Source: Chrysophaeum taylorii (Eukaryota > Sar > Pelagophyceae > Pelagomonadales > Pelagomonadaceae). From it: 64,000 nucleotides of DNA. Of this stretch, positions 57,024 through 64,000 are shown one piece after another. The number at the start of each line of letters is the position of its first letter. The first letter of the stretch is position 1. Location of the stretch: assembly GCA_029834535.1 (NCBI GenBank), contig JAQMWT010000526.1:343459-407458 (forward strand). The letters are read 5' to 3'. A program made the position numbers and the translations under genes. The notes under the pieces were generated by a model. It saw only the letters and a program-made list of their open reading frames with translations. It had not been told where the DNA came from and did not search any database.

Positions 57024-58103
57024 TCATTTTCCACGATGGGCCGTGAGGGAGATGAAGTGCCTTGTTTCATTAACACGCGGATGCTCTGTGCCAAAGATGC
57101 GGGTTTCAACCGTGAGGACGTGCTCCAGGATTGCCTTGGCCTCAATCAAACGGTCCTGCTGCCGCAACGCGTTCGCGTAGTTTTTTCTCACTTGAAGAGC
57201 TAGGGTGTTGTTCAGACCGAGTTTGCGGGATGCACTTGCGACGTTGGTCGCAGCGATGGGTTCGGCCTCATGAGACTGACCTAGGGCAAGAAGTGCGCGG
57301 ACGAGCGCGTCGCCGGTGGCAATGTCGAGGGTGTGATTCCCGGGCAAGGCGAGAGCCTTGTGCCACGCGTCACGCAGGACGTTGATTGCCTGCGCAGTAT
57401 TCCCGGTTGCCGCCAGGGCCCTGGCGCGGTTGACCTCGTTGAGAATGCGGTTGCCGATGTGTTCGTCGTCGCCCGCGGAGAGCAGCAAGGATTGCGCGGC
57501 TTTGAACTCTCCGTGTGCTGAGAGCACGAAGCCAAGATTCGTGCAAGCCCACCGCCGAGTCACGGCACTGGGAGACCTCCTGTGGCGACGCCAAAGGCGA
57601 CGCATCAGCTCGAGCGCCAGGACACCAGTAAATTTTTGCTTACAGATCACGCAGGTCCACCAGCGCTCGAAGTCGTTTGCATCTCCTTGCTCGGCCAAGG
57701 TAGCCAAGCAGTCGACATGGCACCACCCTGCTGAACCGCGACACGCGCATCCTCGGCTCAACGGCTCGTGGTCCCCTAGGCAAATGAAACAAGACGTTGC
57801 CTGCTGAGAGCTATTCTTTGGAAGCGCCGCCACGGCGCGGTCGATTGCGTCTTCGGTCGCCGCAAACGAGTCTAGGGGTTTGTTCGAAGAGCACACGCGT
57901 TGGTGGTCCGGCCGTGCCATTGCCTCGCACGCGCCATCGCAGAAGAATACGGCAGCGCACCGACCGCATCGATGTTTGGCACCCGCACGCCCGCAGCCGC
58001 CGCAAGCGAACGCAGGCATCCTACATACCGGACGATGAAAAAAGGGCGTGCTACATAGGCGATCTGTACTGAGTGGACCGAATTGCTCTTGAAATGTTGA
58101 CAT
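57024..58103 (-). CDS. MYND zinc-finger, RINGv and helical-repeat (TPR-like) protein
   Basis: 359 residues from ATG 58103 (a second ATG at 58019 would begin right before the finger). MYND: C34, C37, C46, C49, C55, C59, H67 and C71 fit the consensus spacing exactly. Then 'SCFICLGDHEPLSRGCACRG', 'WCHVDCL' and 'WWTCVICKQKF' give the C4HC3 pattern of a RINGv (variant RING) domain, generally a ubiquitin E3. The C-terminal half has TPR-like helix pairs ('NLGFVLSAHGEFKAAQSLLL', 'ALVRALLALGQSHEAEPIAA', 'YANALRQQDRLIEAKAILEH'). This MYND-RINGv-TPR combination is typical of large stramenopile/pelagophyte families, so a ubiquitin-ligase scaffold role is inferred. Intact by all motifs. Confidence 0.88.
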   Translation of the reverse strand: MSTFQEQFGPLSTDRLCSTPFFHRPVCRMPAFACGGCGRAGAKHRCGRCAAVFFCDGACEAMARPDHQRVCSSNKPLDSFAATEDAIDRAVAALPKNSSQQATSCFICLGDHEPLSRGCACRGSAGWCHVDCLATLAEQGDANDFERWWTCVICKQKFTGVLALELMRRLWRRHRRSPSAVTRRWACTNLGFVLSAHGEFKAAQSLLLSAGDDEHIGNRILNEVNRARALAATGNTAQAINVLRDAWHKALALPGNHTLDIATGDALVRALLALGQSHEAEPIAATNVASASRKLGLNNTLALQVRKNYANALRQQDRLIEAKAILEHVLTVETRIFGTEHPRVNETRHFISLTAHRGK

Positions 58104-58506
58104 TTCGGATCCGTTTTGATCAAAATCACTAATAAGGCTTATAGGCTAGTTGTTAGAACACGGTGGGTGTCACAAGTCAGAAATTAGAAAAATTAGAAAA
58201 AAAAAGGGCAAATCGGGTATGGAGGGGCGACAAACGGAGCGGGGGGCTTGATAAGGTCGGGCTTGTGAACACGGCGGGCTGCAACGCTGTCGGCAATAAA
58301 GAATCCCACGGCTCTCGTTGTGACTCCTGGGCTCCACTGATGCATGTGCGTGCGGAACGAAGTCCAACTCAACGAGTTTCCGAATCTCTGCGTGGCATTT
58401 CGCAAGCGGTATGAGATGGTACTTTACGAGCACTTGAAGATTTGTTTTCACGTGGCTCGTTTATGACGTCGACCACAAGAAAAACCAGAACGGAACCACA
58501 GGTTAA

Positions 58507-59284
58507 GTCGCGAAAGCAAAGTGGCGACCGACAAAAGCTTACGACGTCAAGTCGTCCCAGACATCGCTCGACAACAAGGAGCAACTCTACGACATCAAAA
58601 CCCTCGCTTGGGGTTCGTCGTACACCGCCCACGCCCTCCATCCCTCCCACCCGTCGCCTGTCGATCGGCGCGCAGCGCAAGTCCACTCCGAATACCTCGC
58701 TCACGCCCGCGGCATCGACGCCATCATCCCCCAGCCGGGTACAGCACCACCGCCTGGCTTCTTGGGCCCTGTCGAACAGCGGCTACGTAGCTACGGCACC
58801 GTCGCCGGCCTCGTCTTCGGTGCCTTCGGTGAGGCCAGCGCGGCGTGCCACGCTCTCGCCCAAACATGCGCAGAGCGCATCGCTGCGCGAACCTGGGTGA
58901 CAAGCGGCTGCGCCAACTTCACAGAGGCAAAGGCGGCCCAAACTCGCCGCATCTACCGTGAGTGGGGGATCGCCAACGCATTAGGCCGGGCTCGCTGTGC
59001 CCTCACCGCCCTCACCCATGTCGCCGCCTCGGGGAACCCCGCCCAGGCCGCCCGATCCCAGCAGGACGTCACCCTTCGTCGCACATACGTCCGGCGGCAG
59101 CATGCGTACGACCTACGGGCGGGGCCCGTCCTCTCTTCGCCTGCCCCACGCCTCGGCGATGACCCCGACTAGGTCCCGCGTACTTATCTCCGCCCGTTAG
59201 GCACATCCCTCATACCCCACAAACCCACCCACATCCTTCATGCTCCCCACACACACCCCCCCCTCTTAGCAGTCGACATTTAAA
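58507..59284 (+). mobile_element. Retroelement 3' end: C-terminal coding region plus 3' tail
   Basis: An open frame of 221 codons from just after a TAA (58504-58506) to TAG 59170-59172, without a start codon, so its 5' part is gone. The protein has 'KAYDVKSSQTSLDNKEQLYD' and 'IKTLAWGSSY', 'RRAAQVHSEYLAHARGID', 'LGPVEQRLRSYGTVAGLVFG' then 'AFGEASAACHALAQ', 'RRIYREWGIANALGRARCAL'. I recall this arrangement (YDVKT, G-P-V-E-x-x-L, F-G-E-x-S) as the C-terminal region of algal reverse-transcriptase polyproteins. The 3' part (to 'GTCGACATTTAAA') equals the inserted copy at 6786-7031, whose target duplication proves it is mobile. It is intact through to the stop but fused to nothing upstream. Confidence 0.7.
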
Positions 59285-59520
59285 GACAGACACAGACAAA
59301 CAAACAAACAAACATCTGTCGATTAGTAGTTAGGACTGCTAAGAGGGGGGTGTGTGTGGGGAGCATGAAGGATGTGGGTGGGTTTGTGGGGTATGAGGGA
59401 TGTGCCTGACGGGCGGAGATAAGTACGCGGGACCTAGTCGGGGTCATCGCCGAGGCGTGGGGCAGGCGAAGAGACGACGGGCCCCGCCCGTAGGTCGTAC
59501 GCATGCTGCCGCCGGACGTA
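59086..59520. repeat. Large inverted repeat of the retroelement 3' tail
   Basis: Arm 1 (59086-59272) and arm 2 (59336-59520) are nearly perfect reverse complements of ~185 bases, both being the retroelement end from 'TACGTCCGGCGGCAGCATG' to 'CTCTTAGCAG'. The 63-base spacer (59273-59335) holds the TTTAAA tail and an inverted copy of the satellite's starting microsatellite with 'GTCGATTAGTAGTTAGG'. The unit could form a long hairpin. Further inverted tail pieces occur inside the satellite array at 62103-62178 and, degraded, at about 63262-63340. Confidence 0.85.
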
Positions 59521-59528
59521 TTTGTCTT

Positions 59529-62500
59529 CCTAACTACTAATCGACAGATGTTTGTCTGTCTGTCTGTTTGTCTGTTTGTCCCTCGATTTAGGGTAAGGAT
59601 CAGGTAGGCGCGAGAGTAAGGATCAGGTAGGCACGAGAGCCAGACAGTGATCCTCCAAGCCGTCTACGGCGACCTCGCAGACTATTTCCACGACCCGCGG
59701 CGGCTCTTTCAGCGCGCCATTCTCACGCCCCGGCCAGGTGAACTTACTGGGGTTGGAGATTGGGACTAGGTGAACTGAGTGACCAGGTGAAACTGGGACC
59801 AGGTGAACATACTGGGGTTTTTAGAGTAAAGGGTTTTTAGAGTAAACTCAAAGGTTGGCGGCGCGTGCGGATCAAAGCAGCTTGGATTGGCGGAGGCGAG
59901 AGCGACGAGCTCAAAAGGAGTTGGTGTGAGCTAGGTGAACTTACTGACCAGGTGAACTTATATGAAACTTACTGAGATTAGGTGAACTTACTGGGGTTAG
60001 AGATTGGGACTAGGTGAACTTACTGGCCTGCACTTGTCTTCCTAACTACTAATCGACAGATGTTTGTCTGTCTGTCTGTTTGTCTGTTTGTTTGTCCCTC
60101 GATTTAGGGTAAGGATCAGGTAGGCGCGAGAGTAAGGATCAGGTAGGCGCGAGAGCCAGACAGTGATCCTCCAAGCCGTCTACGGCGACCTCGCAGACTA
60201 TTTCCACGACCCGCGGCGGCTCTTTCAGCGCGCCATTCTCACGCCCCGTCGAAACGATGTTGTCGATGCTGACAACGCGCGCATGACCGCGGCCTTTTTT
60301 TCCCGGAGACGAGGCGTCGGAGTTCTTTTCGGCTGACTAGGCTGGGTCGGAAGACGACGCCTCGCTCTTTACAGTAGAGTTTTGAACTCCCTGACAACCA
60401 ACGGCATGCTGACTTTGATCGCGAGCTTAAAGTCTTCGCAACCTCGACCCGTCGCACGGCCACTGCAACGGTACCAGATACATGATCGATCGTGTCGTTG
60501 TCACCGAGGCTCCTCCAACCTGTATCCCGTAAGGCCCGCCGACGCCAAACGATCAACAAGAGCCAGGGCCAGACGCCCCGCGAGGTCGGCGTCCTCTTGC
60601 CCAAGCCCGTCTTCTGCCACGTCCAGCTCTACGTGGCTCTCTGTCGATCGGCAACCCCGAGGATATCCTCTTCTGAGTCGACGACTCCACCCTACCCCAC
60701 ACGTGCTGCGCAATACCGATAAGCCCCCCCCGGCGTCTACACGCGCACTGTAGGTGAACTTACTGGGACCAGGTGAACTTACTGGGGTTTGAGATTGGGA
60801 CTAGGTGAACTGAGTGACCAGGTGAACTTACTGGGACCAGGTGAACTTACTGGGGTTTTAGAGTAAACTCAAAGGTTAGCGCCGTGTGCGGATCAAAGAA
60901 GCTTAGATTGGCGGGGGTGAGAGCGACGAGCTCGAGGGAGTGGTGTGAGCACGAGTGGGTTTACGCCGAACTTACTGGGGTTAGAGATTGGGACTAGGTG
61001 AACTTACTGGCCTGCACTTGTCCTAACTACTAATCGACAGATGTTTGTCTGTCTGTCTGTTTGTCTGTTTGTTTGTCCCTCGATTTAGGGTAAGGATCAG
61101 GTAGGCGCGAGAGTAAGGATCAGGTAGGCGCGAGAGCCAGACAGTGATCCTCCAAGCCGTCTACGGCGACCTCGCAGACTATTTCCACGACCCGCGGCGG
61201 CTCTTTCAGCGCGCCATTCTCACGCCCCGTCGAAACGATGTTGTCGATGCTGACAACGCGCGCATGACCGCGGCCTTTTTTTCCCGGAGACGAGGCGTCG
61301 GAGTTCTTTTCGGCTGACTAGGCTGGGTCGGAAGACGACGCCTCGCTCTTTACAGTAGAGTTTTGAACTCCCTGACAACCAACGGCATGCTGACTTTGAT
61401 CGCGAGCTTAAAGTCTTCGCAACCTCGACCCGTCGCACGGCCACTGCAACGGTACCAGATACATGATCGATCGTGTCGTTGTCACCGAGGCTCCTCCAAC
61501 CTGCATCCCTTAAGGCCCGCCGACGCCAAACGATCACCAAGAGCCAGGGCCAGACGCCCCGCGAGGTCGGCGTCCTCTTGGCGAAGCCCGTCTTCTGCCA
61601 CGTCCAGCTCTACGTGGCTCTCTGTCGATCGGCAACCCCGAGGATATCCTCTTCTGGGTCGACGACTCCACCCTACCCCACACGTGCTGCGCAATACCGA
61701 TAAGCCCCCTCCCGGCGTCTACACGCGCACTGTAGGTGAACTTACTGGGACCAGGTGAACTTACTGGAACCGGGTGAACTAACTGGGGTTAGAGATTGGG
61801 ATTAGGTGAACTTAGTGACCAGGTGAACTTACTGAGACCAAGTGCAAGTTACTGGGGCTTTTAGAATAAACTCAAAGCTTAGCGGCGTGTGCGGATCAAA
61901 GCAGCTTAGATTGGCGGGGGTGAGAGCGAACGAGCTCAAAGGAGAGTGGGGTGAGTGGGTGTGGGTTTAAGCCGAACTATAGAGATTGTGTTTACGCCGA
62001 ATTTACTGGGGTTAGAGATTGGGACTAGGTGAACTTAATGGGGTGAAAATGCTGGGGTTAGAGATTGGGACTAGGTGAACTTACTGGCCTGCACTTGTTT
62101 GTCTTTAACTTTAAATGTCGACTGCTAAGAGGGGGGTGTGTGTGGGGAGCATGAAGGATGTGGGTGGGTTTGTGACGTATTTGTCCTAACTACTAATCGA
62201 CAGATGTTTGTCTGTCTGTCTGTCTGTTTGTTTGTCCCGCGATTTAGGGTAAGGATCAGATAGGCGCGAGAGTAAGGATCAGGTAGGCGCGAGAGTAAGG
62301 ATCAGGTAGGCGCGAGAGCCAGACAGTGATCCTCCAAGCCGTCTACGGCGACCTCGCAGACTGTTTCCACGACCCGCGGCGGCTCTTTCAGCGCGCCATT
62401 CTCACGCCCCGTCGAAACGATGTTGTCGACGCTGACAACGCGCGCATGACCGCGGCCTTTTTTTCCCGGAGACGAGGCGTCGGAGTTCTTTTCGGCCGAC

Positions 62501-64000
62501 TAGGTTGGGTCGGAAGACGACGCCTCGCTCTTTACAGTAGAGTTTTGAACTCCCTGACAACCAACGGCATGCTGACTTTGATCGCGAGCTTAAAGTCTTC
62601 GCAACCTCGACCCGTCGCACGGCCACTGCAACGGTACCAGATACATGATCGATCGTGTCGTTGTCACCGAGGCTCCTCCAACCTGTATCCCTTAAGGCCC
62701 GCCGACGCCAAACGATCACCAAGAGCCAGGGCCAGACGCCCCGCGAGGTCGGCGTCCTCTTGGCGAAGCCCTCTTCTGCCACGTCCAGCTCTACGTGGCT
62801 CTCTGTCGATCGGCAACCCCGAGGATATATCTTCTGGGTCGACGACTCCACCCTACCCACACGTGCTGCGCAATACCGATAAGCCCCTCCCTCCCGGCGT
62901 CTACACGCGCACTGTAGGTGAACTTACTGGGACCAGGTGAACTTACTGGGGTTGAGATTGGACTAGGAGTGAGCTAGTGACCAGGTGAACTTTCTGGGAC
63001 AGGACAGTGAGCTTACTGGGGTTTTTAGAGTAAACTCAAGGGTAGCGGCGCGGCGGATCAAAGCAGCTTGGATTGGCGGGGCGGTTGGAGAGCGACGCGA
63101 GCTCAAAGGAGTTTGTGTGAGCACGAGTGGTTTTACACCGAACTTACTGGGGTAGAGATTTGGACTAGGTGAAACTACTGACCAGGTGAGCTACTGGGAC
63201 CAGGTGAACTTGCTGGGGTTAGAGATGGGACTAGGTGAACTACTGGCCTCATTGTTTGGTCTTCAAAATGTCGATGCTACGAGGGGGGTTGTGTGTGGGG
63301 AGCGGGGAATAATGTGGTGGTTTGTTGGGGTATGAGGGTTGTCCCGCGATTAGGGTAAGGATCAGGTAGGCCCGCGAGCCAGACATTGATCCTCCAAGCC
63401 GTCTACGGCGACCTCGCAGACTGTTTCCACGACCCGCGGCGGCTCTTTCAGCGCGCCATTCTCACGCCCCGTCGAAACGATGTTGTCGATGCTGACAACG
63501 CGCGCATGACCGCGGCCTTTTTCCGGAGACGACGAGGGTCGGAGTTCTTTTCGGCCGACTAGGTTGGGTCGGAAGCGACGCCTCGCTCTCAAGAGTCGAG
63601 TTTTTAACTCCCCGACAACCAACGGCATGCTGACTTTGATCGCGAGCTTAAAGTCTTCGCAACCTCGACCCGTCGCACGGCCACTGCAACGGTACCGGAT
63701 ACATGATCGATCGTGTCGTTGTCACCGAGGCTCCTCCAACCTGTATCCCTTAAGGCCCGCCGACGCCAAACGATTACCAAGAGCCAGGGCCAGACGCCCC
63801 GCGAGGTGGGCGTCCTCTTGGCGAAGCCGTCTTCTGCCACGTCCAGCTCTACGTGGCTCTCTGTCGATCGGCAACCCCGAGGATATTGCTCATCTGGGGT
63901 CGACGACTCCACCCTAACCCACACGTGCTGCGCAATACCGATAACCCCTCCCGGCGTCTACACGCGCGTAGGTGAACTTACTGGGACCACGTGAACTTAC
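59529..64000 (+). repeat. Helitron-helicase-derived tandem satellite array (at least five units, open at right edge)
   Basis: Units start at about 59529, 60041, 61022, 62185 and 63339. The first is short (about 510 bases) with the helicase part deleted from 'CACGCCCCG' to a 'GGTGAACTTACTGG' block. The next three are about 980, 1163 and 1150 bases. The last runs off the window. Each full unit carries the (TGTC/TGTT)n start, a 23-bp direct repeat (two copies, three in the 62185 unit), the decayed helicase, and tandem 'AGGTGAACTTACTGG' copies. Units share the same TAG and frame shifts in the helicase. Toward 63 kb the copies become more eroded with many small deletions. No intact gene is present. 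Confidence 0.92.

Overview
The window is nuclear DNA of a eukaryote, most likely a photosynthetic stramenopile and best guessed as a pelagophyte (Aureococcus/Pelagomonas-like). The reasons are a high G+C content, mostly intronless genes with intergenic gaps of tens of bases, and four recognisable GT-AG introns of only 47-53 nt near gene starts. Gene content also fits: an HSF-type factor, a MYND/RINGv protein, an 'AWAFAKAG' helical-repeat fragment, and a secreted protein with 'PTYEPT/PTYQPT' tail motifs. The taxonomic call is inference. Start codons given here are the first sensible in-frame ATG; several longer open frames begin only at GTG/TTG and were trimmed.

Layout. 0-5.2 kb: the 3' end of an acyl-protein thioesterase-like gene, a putative seven-TM/TKL-kinase receptor, and a PX-GOLD-coiled-coil protein. 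5.4-8.7 kb: a gene graveyard with a decayed short-chain dehydrogenase and a 5'-truncated retrotransposon copy flanked by a 13-bp target-site duplication. 8.8-21.2 kb: F-box/ankyrin, secreted SGNH esterase, kinesin with a C-terminal Tudor-like module, SET methyltransferase, a doubled Frag1/DRAM-like membrane protein, a Rossmann reductase and an EF-hand protein; 10.0-13.0 kb is gene-poor. 21.35-23.41 kb: two head-to-tail copies of a ~1 kb satellite whose core is a decayed Helitron/PIF1 helicase. 23.6-26.3 kb: a CLASP/TOG-like protein. 26.3-30.9 kb: gene-poor, with two broken genes and a duplicated TATA-bearing repeat.

30.9-58.1 kb is the dense gene block: a J-domain/CAP-Gly fusion, NOC2, an NmrA-like reductase, a GH1 glycosidase, a double ABM-domain protein, an MFS transporter, an Orai-like four-TM protein, a CS-domain protein, a nucleoside hydrolase, an MntP/YtaF-like transporter, a GH25-like lysozyme, an HSF, a DEAH/DEVH helicase, ATG12, a sugar porter and a MYND-RINGv protein. 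A 447-bp PIF/Harbinger-like MITE sits at 56.1 kb. 58.5-64.0 kb: the C-terminal end of a retroelement, an inverted copy of its 3' part, then at least five Helitron-derived satellite units running off the end of the window.

The genes do not form an operon-like pathway. The shared logic is housekeeping (ribosome assembly, autophagy, cytoskeleton, RNA helicase), signalling and secreted hydrolases, often in divergent pairs that share a very small promoter. The most unusual items are the Helitron-derived macrosatellite, the MITE with an internal AAGTTTGRTCA array, and several uncommon domain fusions.
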